Assembly: GCA_938024995.1 (NCBI GenBank)
Contig: CALJDU010000083.1
Location: 1 to 49,637, forward strand
Direction of reading: 5' to 3'
Origin: an uncultured bacterium
GTDB taxonomy: Bacteria > Myxococcota_A > Polyangia > Polyangiales > Houyiibacteriaceae
Length of the DNA stretch: 49,637 bases
Of the stretch, positions 27,796 to 37,445 are shown piece after piece. The notes under the pieces were generated by a model. It ran no database searches and was not told the DNA's origin. It worked only from the letters and a program-made list of their open reading frames with translations. The translations under genes were made by a program, and so were the position numbers. Each line of letters starts with the position of its first letter. Position 1 is the stretch's first letter.

Positions 27796-28542
27796 TTTAG
27801 AGTCTGAGTTGTGTTCGCGTTCGAGTCTCGCTCTGCTTTCGCTTCACGTTTCTCGTCTCGCCGCTGCTTCAAGGTTTGTACACCTCCTCGAAACCTGCGC
27901 CGCGCGTTCTGATGTAGCCGTTGTCTGTCGTTCGTGATGTCCCACGGAGCACCTGCGCTGTCGTCTACGCTCGCACGTAGTTAGCACCGCCTGCTCGGCA
28001 TTGGTTTGTGGGCGTATCACTCATCTTGCGAAGAGCTCTACGTCCCACGCCAGTACTTTCACCGCTTCTATCTCGAAGCTCCAGCCAACGTTCGCTTCCC
28101 CAGCAGTTCTCGCGCGTCAGGCACAGCGTCCCGACCCGTCGCGTTTGAACCCTTGGTTCTGATGTGTCCGTCGAGATGAGCCGAAGCTCGATCCTTTCCG
28201 AAGCGACCAGCGCGGTGCCGCTCACCAGACCGAATTTCTTCGACCTGGCTCACGTCTCGCGACCACTCTCACACCTTCGTTCTCTTCTGTTTCGCATTGC
28301 TTGGTTCGCTCGTCGATCCTCGGCTTTCACCGTCTCTCGAATCGCTTGCTCACAAATCATGACGTTCCGCATTGGTTCAATGAACCTGCTTCCGTTCTGC
28401 TCACCTTCGTGCGTCACCTCTTCCTCAAGACGTCGTTCGTGAGCACCGCTCCGCTCGCGCGTTGCGACACTCCCTCTTTTCATCTCGCCTCTGTGATGCG
28501 CGCTCTTGTGCACGCTGCTCACGCCACCTCTGCCTCGTTGCC

Positions 28543-28586
28543 TTTCGTATCTCTACGTTTCGTATCTCTGCGTTCGTATCACTACG
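28543..28586. repeat. Three tandem 15/15/14-base units
   Basis: TTTCGTATCTCTACG, TTTCGTATCTCTGCG and TTCGTATCACTACG in a row inside the gene-free region. They differ at one to three bases, showing old local duplication. Confidence 0.8.
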
Positions 28587-30459
28587 ACCGCATCGGTACG
28601 TCGGCATCGCTTCATCGATGTCGTGCTCAGGACCGTCTCGAAACAAACTTGGCCGTTCCCAACATGGCTGCTGTTCACGTGCTGCTTCGTCGTGTCTCCC
28701 GACCAACCGTCGCGCTCCGAAGAACACTCTTTGCTGCTCGATTTGTGACGCTTCCCGAAAACTGCGTCTTCGCTTTCTCGTCTCTCTTGCTCCACCTCGC
28801 GACACCCTGCTCGCTTCACCACCAATGCTAGCTTGATGCTGCCGATCGCCGCGTCTCACGAGTCCGCGAAAGTTGTACGTCTTTCGCGGCGTCTCACAAA
28901 AGCCGAGTCTTCATTCACCGTTTCCATTTCCTTGCTCGAGCTCGGCAGCAGGGTCACATCGATTGCAACTCGGCTTTCCCAACTCACGCTTCTCCTTGGA
29001 ACCACTTCGCGTGTTTCGCGTTGGCTTGTCGCTCCCTCACATTCATCGACTCGCTCGCGCCCGGTTCGCCTCTCTCTCCCTCACACGTCTTCGTATGCTC
29101 GCGTTCAACTCTTCCTCGCCACCCTCGAACATCGAAAGATGCACTTGGGTCTAGCGATTCGTTGTCGCTCGCGGGCAACCGAATCCGGTTCGTTCGAGTG
29201 GGCTCCTGTTTGCTCACTCATCTCTGCTTGCTTGTTCACATGGAGACCTCGTCGCGCGGTGATCACTCACCTCACGATTGCTTCACCACAATCCTCAGCA
29301 TGGTCTCCTCATGATTGCTCACGAGAATCCCTCACAGCGCTCACTGCTTCTTCCAGTTCTGCCTAAACTGCTCAGCTGAGTCGCGTTCTCCGCGATCCCA
29401 ACACCCGGTTCCCAACATGGGCTCATATGCGTGTGCTGCTCTTGCGAACGTCACACACTCACGAACGGTATTTGTGAACCGTACTCATTGAACAGGCCTC
29501 CTCGGGGCACCGAGGAAGCTCAAGCCGTCCGCCACATCGCGTCTTCGCCGAAGCGTCGACTCGTGTCTTGGTCAACCTAGGTCTTGGACTCACGCCTGTC
29601 GAACCCGAAGGCTCTCGTTTTGAGTGTCATCGCTTGCGCGACGACATCTCTGCTCTGGGACCCAAGTCTGCTTTGAGACAAGTCTGATTTGGATCGCCAA
29701 CGCTCACGACTCCAAGCGTAAAAACGACGTTGTCACGTCGAAAAGAACTCTGCGCTACACAACCTATTCAGTTTTCAAATCATCCGTCTTGAGGAACTCA
29801 GCGCCGCGTCCGCCGCAAACTCGCGTTTGCTTTGGCGCGGAGATCCTTCCTCTCCACGACTCCTTCACGTGCCGAACGCGTTCGTCACCGAAGCGACGAT
29901 CACGAAGTGGCTTTTTCAACGAACGCCAACAAGCCTGATATCGCTATCACCACTGTTGCCTTGCGACCCCAGGAGTTGCTTGCTGATGCCGCCTCCGAGA
30001 AGGACACGGTCTCACGAACTCAGAACTACTTTGTGCCAGAGGTTTCGCGAACTGGCAAGACCGAACGGCGAAACTCAATCACTTTTTTACCCCGGGTTCA
30101 TCCACAGCTAACCCACAAAGGCCTACGTTCTAAGCTCTATTGCGGACTACCACCTTTGTTTGTGACGTTTGTATCTCTTCAGAGCAGAACGCAAACACCA
30201 GAGCAAACAACACCACGCATAGCGAGCTAACCACTAAGATCGTGCACGAGCCGCAGCCGAGGGATCTCAAAAATGCAGCGTGATCTCCACGATGCAGACG
30301 GAGGGGCGGGCTCTCTCAAACGTGGTGGAGCAAGCGGGACAAAAGAAGTTTGACGCAACGCGCTAAAACTGAACACCCGGCGTCTTCTCACATCCGCACG
30401 CGAGCTCCCCACAACGCCGAACTTGGGTCGCCAGGCAGATCGAGAACACAGAGCCCGGG

Positions 30460-30789
30460 TCAGCGCTCGTCGGACGGAACGATCGCGAGCCCGAGGATGC
30501 AGCCGTCGGGCTGCTCACGACGCCAAACCACCCGCGCGTGCTCAGTCATCACGCGCTCCTTGGTCTGGATCCGGACTTCACAACTGTCGGCCGCGAGTAC
30601 CCCTGCGATGTCCCCAGTGTGCAGAACCACGCGAAGCCCTTCTCGGCTCGCGTTCAACGCGAAGCCACGGGCTTTCACGGGAGCGATCACCTCGACCTCA
30701 GCCTCCAACCGAAGTCGTTGACTGCTTCTGCGTGCACCGTGATGCACATCCTGATCGCGGCCTTCCGGCACGAGCTCCTTGATCGCCAT
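30460..30789 (-). CDS. PilZ-domain protein
   Basis: 109 residues from ATG 30789 (TTG 30801 is an alternative). Both cyclic-di-GMP-binding motifs of PilZ are visible: RSSQR (RxxxR) and NASREG ([D/N]xSxxG) about 20 residues later, followed by the beta-barrel pattern. It is a stand-alone receptor that should bind c-di-GMP and alter motility or secretion through a partner not present here. It is isolated between the gene-free region and the metal-receptor gene; no operon partner is apparent. Confidence 0.82.
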   Translation of the reverse strand: MAIKELVPEGRDQDVHHGARRSSQRLRLEAEVEVIAPVKARGFALNASREGLRVVLHTGDIAGVLAADSCEVRIQTKERVMTEHARVVWRREQPDGCILGLAIVPSDER

Positions 30790-30934
30790 AACGCGAGACA
30801 ACGGAGCAAGACCCGCGCCACCCCATTTCCTCGAAAAAACCCACGGTTTCTCGATGTATCAGCCGTGCAATGTTGCCCGAGTCGCAATTGATTGCGTAGG
30901 ACCCTTGGCGAATTCTGTGTCGGCGTGAGCCTGA

Positions 30935-31753
30935 TCAGCGCGTGAGAAGCGACGCGAGCGGGCTGTAGTCCCAAGTCCCGTACCAAAACAGGGGCTTCCC
31001 GCTGCAGAGCCGAGCGCGAACGCCAAGCTCATCTTCAAACCGCTTCGCGTGATCCTCGGTGAACGCGAAAGGTTCGTCCGGCAAGAGGATGAGCTCTGGG
31101 CGGCGGTCACGAACCTCGTCTCGCGTGACCCTCGGGTACCGCGTGTCCCGCGACTTCGGATCCACCGCGCCGCGCTTCCCCAAGTCCGCGCCCAAGGGAT
31201 ACCGGCGCGCTCGATCACCAAACACGTTGGTCCCGCCCACCAACGCGAGGACGTCGCTCGCATAGGCCGCCTCGTTGAAGGTCATCAGGGGTTCATCCCA
31301 AATCGGCACGAACACACGAACGGGTTCACGTGGCCGCGTCGACCAGCGCTCGAACCTACTCGCGTACTCATCGCTGAGCTCGACCTCCAGCAACGCGGCG
31401 AGCGAGACCAGATACGAGAGCGCGTCGTTCACGGTTTTCGGAAAGCTCACGTGCACCGTCATCCCCGCCGCGATGATCGCCTCGACCGCTTTGCGCCCGT
31501 TCTCTTCTTGGTTCGCGAGAACGAGGTCAGGCTTGAGCGACAGCAGCAGCTCCACGTCCGGGTTCTTGGTTCCGCCGACCGACGGCAGCGCCGCGACGTC
31601 CCCGGCGGGGAGACAGTAGTCAGTTCGGCCGACGAGCCGCTCGGCCGCTCCCAACGCGATCAGCGCGTGAGTCTCGCTCGGCACCAAGGACACCACGCGT
31701 CGCGCAGGTCGCGCGAGCGAGATCTCGCGGGACATCGCGTCGACGACCGTCAA
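30935..31753 (-). CDS. Helical-backbone metal receptor (BtuF/FecB-like), no signal peptide
   Basis: 272 residues. Typical substrate-binding-protein motifs: RRVVSLVPSETHALIALG, SVGGTKNPDVELLLSLKPDLVL, and a C-terminal LFWYGTWD segment. The TTG start at 31753 is kept because its TVVDAMSREISL segment matches the usual family start before RRVVSL; ATG 31735 would cut it. There is no signal peptide, so the protein is probably cytoplasmic, unlike transport-linked BtuF. TTG overlaps the patatin stop (TTGA), giving coupling with that gene. No permease or ATPase gene is adjacent, so transport is doubtful. Confidence 0.8.
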   Translation of the reverse strand: MTVVDAMSREISLARPARRVVSLVPSETHALIALGAAERLVGRTDYCLPAGDVAALPSVGGTKNPDVELLLSLKPDLVLANQEENGRKAVEAIIAAGMTVHVSFPKTVNDALSYLVSLAALLEVELSDEYASRFERWSTRPREPVRVFVPIWDEPLMTFNEAAYASDVLALVGGTNVFGDRARRYPLGADLGKRGAVDPKSRDTRYPRVTRDEVRDRRPELILLPDEPFAFTEDHAKRFEDELGVRARLCSGKPLFWYGTWDYSPLASLLTR

Positions 31754-33231
31754 ACGCCGAGACCCGTTCCGCCGACGCGCGCGGGTGGCTCCGATCCGCG
31801 ATCCGGATCCTCGAAGGGAACGCCGTGCCGGGCGAAGTCACGCGTCAGGTCGGAGAGCGATCCTCGCATCTTCTCCACGGTGCTTCGGAACGCGATCTCC
31901 TCCACCTCACGACGGTAGAAGTACTTCATCGGTGAGCCGCTCAAGATGCGCATCTCATCTCCGTAGGGTCGGAAGAGATAGAAGCTGACCTCGGGGAACA
32001 TCTCGCGGATCGCGCGGACCGCTTTGTCGAAACGGCCGTTCACCAGTGCCTTGAGCCCTTGCATCGTTCCGTAGATGCCGCCGCGCTCGCGAACATAGCC
32101 CGCGCGGGATGAGAAGGCGGGGACGAGCGGGTCGATCAAGATGACCATCGTCGCGCCTTGGCGGACCGCGACGCGCATGTTCGTCGTGCGACTGTACGCG
32201 CCGTCGATGTAGTAGCGCCCGTCGATCTGTTCCGGCGCATAGAACGGGGTCAGCGCCGAGGACGCGCGGACCGCTTTGTGGATCGGCACGTGGCGAAAAC
32301 CGTCCTCGCCAAAGACAACGGCTTCCGAGGTGTCCATATCGGTCGCGCCGACGAACAGGGGGCGACGCAGATCATCGAAGCGGTCGCTCATCCCGACCTG
32401 GTTCAGCTGACGCTTGAGATACTCCCGCAAACGCTTCCCGGCGAACGCCCCGCTCGGGAGCGCGCGGGCGACGGTGGAGACCACGCCGCGCGGCCCCTCA
32501 CCGCCGCGCAAGACGCCGCGGACCAACCCCGAGAGTCGCTGACCCGCTTCGCGCACGTTCGGATCGAAGAGCTCGGAACGCTTGATCGGTTCGATCCGCG
32601 CGCTCCCTCCCGCGAGGCCTCGCGCGATCTCATCCGGTCCGACCCCGTTCGCGAGAAACGCGCCGAGCACCGCGCCGGCGCTGATCCCGCAAAAGAGATC
32701 GAGATCGACGACCGACTTCGTCGGGAGGAACGAGTCGAGCGCGCGTAGAACCCCGATCTCGTAGAGCAGTCCTTCGATCCCGCCGCCCGCGAGACAAATC
32801 GCGACACGCCCGCCGTCGCGCTTCGCGACGAGCTCGTCCACCCGAAGAGAGAGCGCCTCCCGTGACGGAGCCGAGAGCACGCTCCCGACGCGATAGGTCC
32901 CAAAGTGGAACGCCGCGTCAGCGCCCGCCGGATCTGCCGAGACCACCCCGACGACGCGATCGCGTTGAACGCCAGCGTGAAGCCGACCCCCGGGAAAGAG
33001 ATGCGCAAGAAGCTCTCCCGCAGGGGAGGCGCTGAACGGACGCGCGCTGGAGTTCTCCCCAGCGCCGTCACCGAAACCGTGAGAGCGAGTGTCGATGACG
33101 ATGACATCGGCTCCGCGTTGCGAGAGGAACGAAAGCGCCGCCGCTGGGGTCTCCACCCGGAACGCGCGGCGGGTCGAAGACGCGAGAAACGCGATCTCCG
33201 CTCCCGCACCAATGTACAGAACGGTATCCAT
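31750..33231 (-). CDS. Patatin-like phospholipase
   Basis: 493 residues from ATG 33231 (MDTVLYIGAG). The frame stays open upstream but codon use is unconvincing there. The first about 160 residues are an unassigned, receiver-like alpha/beta region. The patatin domain has the oxyanion loop LAGGGIEGLLYEIGVL, nucleophile elbow FCGISAGAVLGAF (GxSxG) and the catalytic Asp in IDGAYSRTTN. It would cleave acyl ester bonds of lipids with a Ser-Asp dyad, as RssA/ExoU-like enzymes do. No signal peptide, so cytoplasmic or secreted by another route. Overlaps the metal-receptor gene by four bases. Confidence 0.9.
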   Translation of the reverse strand: MDTVLYIGAGAEIAFLASSTRRAFRVETPAAALSFLSQRGADVIVIDTRSHGFGDGAGENSSARPFSASPAGELLAHLFPGGRLHAGVQRDRVVGVVSADPAGADAAFHFGTYRVGSVLSAPSREALSLRVDELVAKRDGGRVAICLAGGGIEGLLYEIGVLRALDSFLPTKSVVDLDLFCGISAGAVLGAFLANGVGPDEIARGLAGGSARIEPIKRSELFDPNVREAGQRLSGLVRGVLRGGEGPRGVVSTVARALPSGAFAGKRLREYLKRQLNQVGMSDRFDDLRRPLFVGATDMDTSEAVVFGEDGFRHVPIHKAVRASSALTPFYAPEQIDGRYYIDGAYSRTTNMRVAVRQGATMVILIDPLVPAFSSRAGYVRERGGIYGTMQGLKALVNGRFDKAVRAIREMFPEVSFYLFRPYGDEMRILSGSPMKYFYRREVEEIAFRSTVEKMRGSLSDLTRDFARHGVPFEDPDRGSEPPARVGGTGLGV

Positions 33232-33387
33232 CGAGCCCGAGGTCGTAACAGCTGTCTTCCCTACGATCGAGCGTGGGAATGCACACAAGAGATAGACAAC
33301 AAAACAACCAGGATCACGCCTAGGGGCGAATGAGCACGATGGTCCATTGCTGTCGCGACGATCCACCTCTAGCTTTGTCGCTCCTGA

Positions 33388-33804
33388 ATGGCGGACACCA
33401 CGCGAGTCAAGACAGCTCTCGAAGACGCGGGCGTGCTTATCTACCGTGCGCTCGATGACGAGGTGCAGGTCGCCGAACGCGTGCGCCTCCACATCATGGA
33501 CTCTGGCGTTCGGGTGCGCTGGAACGACGACGAGCCCGAGGTCGTGTTCACGGTGCGCGCACAGCGAAGCCAGTTTCCCGACGCCTCTCCAGAAGAGCTA
33601 TTGATGCGGGTCCGCGCGTCGGTCGCCGATGCCGCGAGCGAACGTCAGTACACCGAGGTCGTTGCGTCTTCCCGCGACGTCACGCACGAGCAAACGTTGC
33701 TCGATGTCTGGCACGAGGTGACCTACGCGAAGCGCACCGATCTGGACCTCCTCGTCGACGAGGTAAAGTGGGCGCTCGCGATCGAGAAGTACGTCACGGA
33801 CTAG
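33388..33804 (+). CDS. Small acidic protein of unknown function
   Basis: 138 residues, no signal peptide, acidic. Alternating beta strands and helices (VQVAERVRLHIMDSGVRVRW; DLDLLVDEVKWALAIEKYV) that faintly suggest a YbjN- or chaperone-like fold, not confirmed. Divergent from patatin by about 156 bases and directly upstream of pdxH on the same strand. Confidence 0.65.
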   Translation: MADTTRVKTALEDAGVLIYRALDDEVQVAERVRLHIMDSGVRVRWNDDEPEVVFTVRAQRSQFPDASPEELLMRVRASVADAASERQYTEVVASSRDVTHEQTLLDVWHEVTYAKRTDLDLLVDEVKWALAIEKYVTD

Positions 33805-33852
33805 CGCGATTTCTTGCGTGACCCGGCGCGGCTTCGCGCCTATGACATCTTC

Positions 33853-34449
33853 ATGAACGACGTCCTGACGCGCCTCGGTGAAGGCGATCCGATCGACACC
33901 TTCAACGAGCTCTTTGCCCGCGCGAAAGAGACTGAAGCGTTTCCCGCGAGCCGTTGTGTCATCGCGACCGTTCGCGACGGCGCGCCTTCCGCGCGCTTCA
34001 TTCTCGTGAAGCAGGTCGATCACACTGGCTTCACGTTCTTCACCAACTACGGCAGCCGAAAAGCGCGGGACCTCGATCGCGATCCCCGCACCGCGCTCTG
34101 CTTCCACTGGCACACACTTGGCGTTCAGGTGCGCGTTGAAGGGGTCGCCGCCCGCGCAAGCGCAGAAGTCTCCGACGCGTACTTCGCGACCCGAAGCCGC
34201 GCCAGTCAGTTAGGCGCGTGGGCGTCCTATCAAAGCGAACCTCTCGAGAGCCGTGAGGTGTTGGTCGAAGCCGCGGCGACGTTTGCCGAGCGCTTCCCTG
34301 ACCAGGTCCCGCGCCCCGCGTTCTGGGGCGGCTACGTCATCACGCCGCACCTCATTGAGCTCTGGCGGGACGGGGAGCATCGCCTTCACGACCGCTTCGT
34401 CTTCACGCGCGCGGGCGATGGGTACGAGGTCACGCGCCTCTCTCCGTAG
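33853..34449 (+). CDS. pdxH: Pyridoxamine/pyridoxine 5'-phosphate oxidase
   Basis: 198 residues from ATG 33853 (TTG 33814 adds 13). FMN enzyme that makes pyridoxal 5'-phosphate. Family motifs in order: SARFILVKQVDHTGFTFFTN, GSRKARDLDRDPRTALCFHW (the FMN site), YFATRSRASQLGAWAS, and the C-terminal FWGGY, IELWRDGEHRLHDRF. Slightly shorter N terminus than E. coli PdxH, as in many members. Converges on the TPR kinase. Confidence 0.93.
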   Translation: MNDVLTRLGEGDPIDTFNELFARAKETEAFPASRCVIATVRDGAPSARFILVKQVDHTGFTFFTNYGSRKARDLDRDPRTALCFHWHTLGVQVRVEGVAARASAEVSDAYFATRSRASQLGAWASYQSEPLESREVLVEAAATFAERFPDQVPRPAFWGGYVITPHLIELWRDGEHRLHDRFVFTRAGDGYEVTRLSP

Positions 34450-34466
34450 CGAGAGCTGCTAGCAGG

Positions 34467-36503
34467 CTAGAGCTGCGCGAGGGCGGCGAAGTCACGCTGC
34501 CGTTGGTCTTCGATCGGGACACCATCCGCGACGACGTCGGGGATCAACAGCACCACGCGCGCGGGCCCAACCACGACGTGCCTCGGGTCGATCGCGCCAT
34601 GCGCGAATCCCGCTCCGTGTAGACGCTTGAGCGCCTCCGCGAGCTGCGCCCGCGTCTCTTTCGTCAGCACCGCGCCGTCGGCCAGCGTCTTCCCCTGCGG
34701 GACCTCCAGCACCACCCGCGCTTCGTCTTCGTCGATCGCGTAGACCGCTTGCAAGAACGGAGAGATCGCGGTCGCGTAGCGCGAGTAGAGCGTCGCGCGT
34801 CGCGCATCGAGCGGCAGAAGTCGAACCTCTCGCTCGAGTAAGAGATCAAACGTAGTCCCATCGCGAGTCACGTAGCGCGCCTCGGGAACCGGTGCGGTCG
34901 CGGGCACGGACTCGCGCGGCGGCGGCAGCTCTTGGGCCGCGATCATGACCGCGTCCTCATCCGGATCGGTCCAGTCGATCGCTTCGATGGCTTCGCGGAC
35001 CACGTCGATGTCACCAGGGCGGTCCTCGATCTCCTTGCGCAGGAGATGCTCGACAAGCGCGTCGAAGCGATCGCCCAGCTCGGGAGAGCGCGCGCCTACT
35101 TTCGGAATCGGAGACTCGAGGTGCTGCGTCAAGAAGTCAGGTCCCGGGAACGGGAGGTCGCCGGTCAACATCTGAAAGAGCATGACGCCGAACGCGTAGA
35201 GGTCCGTGGACGCTTCGGGCTTTCGCGACCCGGTGATCTGCTCGGGCGCCATGTACGCCAGCGTCCCGAGCAGCGCACCCGTCAGCGTCGCCCCGAGATC
35301 TTGTAAATGCGCGACCCCAAAGTCGCCGATCTTGACGTCACCGGCCGCTCCAAAGAAGACGTTCGCTGGCTTGAGGTCGCGGTGAATCACGCCGCGCCGA
35401 TGGACCACTTCGAGCCCACGCAGGGTCGCGTTCGCGACATGTCGAACGACCGCGAGCGGCAAGCGTCGCTCGTCCAAGCGATCCGCCAGCGTCCCTCCGC
35501 GCATGAACTCCATCACGAGGAACGGGCCGTCCGGGTTGAACTCGAAGACGCGCACGACGTTGTCATGCTCGATCCCCGCGGCGACGCGCGCTTCTCGGGC
35601 GAAGCGTGCATAAGCGTCTCGTCCTTGGGCGCCGCTGCCGACCGTCAGCACCTTGATCGCGACCTCGCGATCGTAGAAGCCGTCGTGCGCGAGCAAGACG
35701 CGCCCGGTCCCGCCCGAACCGAGCGGCTCCTTGATGCGGTACCGACCCGCGAGGAGCTGCTCGGAGCCTTCCCGCGCGATCGCCGCGAGCCCGTTCGGGT
35801 CGCCGTACTCTTGCTCGAGGTAGTCATCGACGCGCACCGGGAGCTCGGGACGCACTCTTCGCAAGCGCGTCAGACACGCACCGGCCGCGTCTTCCAAGTG
35901 AAGCGCGCGGAAGCAAGCGATCAACAAAGGGAGCGCTTTGTCTGCGCGCTCCGGATCCTCTTCCGCTTTTTGGAGCGCCCGCACCGCGTGCTCATAGCGC
36001 CCGAAGTGCGCGAGGATCCCGCCGAGTCGAAGCGCCGCCTCGGCGTCCTCGGGGTCCTCTTTCACGCGTCGCTCGTAGAGCATCCCAGCGCGTCGATAGT
36101 CACCGTTCCCCTCAAAGCAGCGCGCCGCGTCGAAGAGCTCGCCGGCGCGCTCGTAGAGCTGGGCGGCCCCGAGCACATCCGCGGCATACTCACGCAAGCG
36201 CGCCGCGTCGACCACCCGTCCTTTGGCCTCTGCCGCGAGCGCAGCTTGCGCCGCTTGTTCGGGGTGGTCGGGCAACCAACGAAGAAGTCGCTCGATGGCG
36301 CTCCGGTCACCGCCCGCGATCGCGTGGGTGTACGCGAGGTCGTAGCGCTCGGCCTCTTCGGCCACCGCGATCGCGCTCTCCCAGTCCCAGACCGCGGCGT
36401 ACAGCTCTGACGCGCGCTCGACATCCCCCGCGGCTTCGCAAAGCGCGGCGGCTTCGCCGTGCTTGCCATCACGGATCAAAGACTCGATGCGTGGGTCCGT
36501 CAT
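34467..36503 (-). CDS. TPR-Ser/Thr kinase with C-terminal pseudokinase-like domain
   Basis: 678 residues. An N-terminal helical TPR-like region (1-245; ALCEAAGDVERASELYAAV-type repeats) precedes a complete Hanks kinase (about 252-520): PLGSGGTGRVLLAHD, VAIKVL, VIHRDLKPANVFFG near 374, IGDFGVAHL near 393, GTLAYMAPEQ. Unlike the kinase at 20.8 kb, HRD and DFG are intact. A third region (545-678) resembles a shortened kinase C-lobe: FAHGAIDPRHVVVG stands where HRDLKPxNxxx would be, with RVVLLIPDVVADG after it, and no Lys or Gly loop. It has no membrane segment; likely cytoplasmic. Thirty bases follow the M15-like peptidase on the same strand. Confidence 0.88.
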   Translation of the reverse strand: MTDPRIESLIRDGKHGEAAALCEAAGDVERASELYAAVWDWESAIAVAEEAERYDLAYTHAIAGGDRSAIERLLRWLPDHPEQAAQAALAAEAKGRVVDAARLREYAADVLGAAQLYERAGELFDAARCFEGNGDYRRAGMLYERRVKEDPEDAEAALRLGGILAHFGRYEHAVRALQKAEEDPERADKALPLLIACFRALHLEDAAGACLTRLRRVRPELPVRVDDYLEQEYGDPNGLAAIAREGSEQLLAGRYRIKEPLGSGGTGRVLLAHDGFYDREVAIKVLTVGSGAQGRDAYARFAREARVAAGIEHDNVVRVFEFNPDGPFLVMEFMRGGTLADRLDERRLPLAVVRHVANATLRGLEVVHRRGVIHRDLKPANVFFGAAGDVKIGDFGVAHLQDLGATLTGALLGTLAYMAPEQITGSRKPEASTDLYAFGVMLFQMLTGDLPFPGPDFLTQHLESPIPKVGARSPELGDRFDALVEHLLRKEIEDRPGDIDVVREAIEAIDWTDPDEDAVMIAAQELPPPRESVPATAPVPEARYVTRDGTTFDLLLEREVRLLPLDARRATLYSRYATAISPFLQAVYAIDEDEARVVLEVPQGKTLADGAVLTKETRAQLAEALKRLHGAGFAHGAIDPRHVVVGPARVVLLIPDVVADGVPIEDQRQRDFAALAQL

Positions 36504-36533
36504 CGCGGAGAACGTAGCAGAAAGTAGTCTCGC

Positions 36534-37445
36534 TTAGCGCGACGCGGGGGCTTCGGACGCTTCTGTTCCGGACTCTTCGGCGCTCGCGGAATCGTCGCTC
36601 TCGGACGCCGCGTTCTCCGCTTCTGGTCCGCTGTCGTCGCCAGGGGTCTCCGCGCCTTCGCTCGCGCCGTCGATGTCGACCACGCGCTCCTCACCCCGAA
36701 GCGCCCCATCGCGATCCCCGCGCCAGGCATCGCTGAAGTGCGTCTGCCGCTCCAGCGTCGACTGACCTGGACCCGAGCGGTCTTCCCAGAAGTAGCTACG
36801 CTGCCGAACATCAAGATGGACGAACTGGCTGACCGGGTAGACGCCCACGCCGACGTAGCCTTGGCGCCGTAGAAAGCGCGCGAGCCGCCGATCAGGAACG
36901 CCGGGTAAGACCATGTCGATCGCGCGTCCTTGATAGTGACGACTGGTCGGACGCGCGTGCGGACGGTAACCGCTCACGACCCACACCCACGGCGCGCCGA
37001 AACGGAGCACCGCGCGATGAACGAGCTCAAGCAAGCGCGGGTGAATCTCCCGTTCGTCTCCCGTTCGGCGAGAACGAAACGCTTTCTTCGCGAGCATCAA
37101 GTCCTGACCCTCGAAGCGCCCGTACTCATCGGGCGTCAGGGTAAAGCGGCGACGCACCGAAACCGGTCGAAACACCAGCGGGAGCGGGTCACGTCGCAAC
37201 CAACGGTCAGCCATGCGCTCCGGCGCGCGCTTGTGCCAGCGCGCGCGCTGACGACGGTACGCGGGGGTGACGCCACGCCGCCGCGGTCGCGCTGGACGGC
37301 GACGGGCTCGACGACGACGGGCTCGACGGGCACGCGGCGTCGCGTGCGCCACCGTGATGGCGAGCTCCGAAGAGATCGGCGCATCTGTCGGAGCCAACGC
37401 CGGAGCGATGAGCGAGAGCGTCACGACGAAGAGCAATCGCTTCAC
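36534..37445 (-). CDS. Exported M15/DUF882-like peptidase
   Basis: 303 residues. GTG 37445 overlaps the rnc stop (GTGA). The signal peptide (MKRLLFVVTLSLIAPALA) is followed by a very basic Arg-rich stretch. The metallopeptidase-like domain shows VVSGYRP, then SRHYQGRAIDMVLPG (His and Asp ligands) and FVHLDVR (His and Asp), matching DUF882/peptidase M15 proteins that trim peptidoglycan or its stem peptides. The tail is rich in Glu, Ser and Ala. It is downstream of rnc and upstream of the kinase gene. Confidence 0.85.
   Translation of the reverse strand: MKRLLFVVTLSLIAPALAPTDAPISSELAITVAHATPRARRARRRRARRRPARPRRRGVTPAYRRQRARWHKRAPERMADRWLRRDPLPLVFRPVSVRRRFTLTPDEYGRFEGQDLMLAKKAFRSRRTGDEREIHPRLLELVHRAVLRFGAPWVWVVSGYRPHARPTSRHYQGRAIDMVLPGVPDRRLARFLRRQGYVGVGVYPVSQFVHLDVRQRSYFWEDRSGPGQSTLERQTHFSDAWRGDRDGALRGEERVVDIDGASEGAETPGDDSGPEAENAASESDDSASAEESGTEASEAPASR

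Larger units (their letters stand above)
27764..30300 (-). ncRNA. Candidate very long non-coding RNA; gene-free region
   Basis: About 2.5 kb without a believable gene: open frames are under 180 codons, lack coding bias and overlap randomly. Base composition departs from both sides: lower GC, and the plus strand is pyrimidine-rich, so a minus-strand RNA would be purine-rich, as real transcripts tend to be. The minus strand ends in an intrinsic terminator (27764-27795). Inside are perfect hairpins (28864-28889; 29500-29515), GNRA-loop stems, and several short direct repeats. No match to rRNA, tmRNA, RNase P or SRP was recognised. The 5' end and promoter are not identified; 30300 is a nominal limit. 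It could instead be a decayed foreign segment. Confidence 0.4.

Noticed and set aside
27973..27985. 13-base identity (minus strand GCTAACTACGTGC) to the 16S rRNA 500-loop region
   Set aside because: Flanking bases do not match 16S on either side and no other rRNA landmark is found; chance match.
28301..29366. Two plus-strand open frames of about 176 codons in the gene-free region
   Set aside because: Ser/Leu/Arg-rich translations without motifs, poor codon pattern and overlapping frames on both strands; composition effect.
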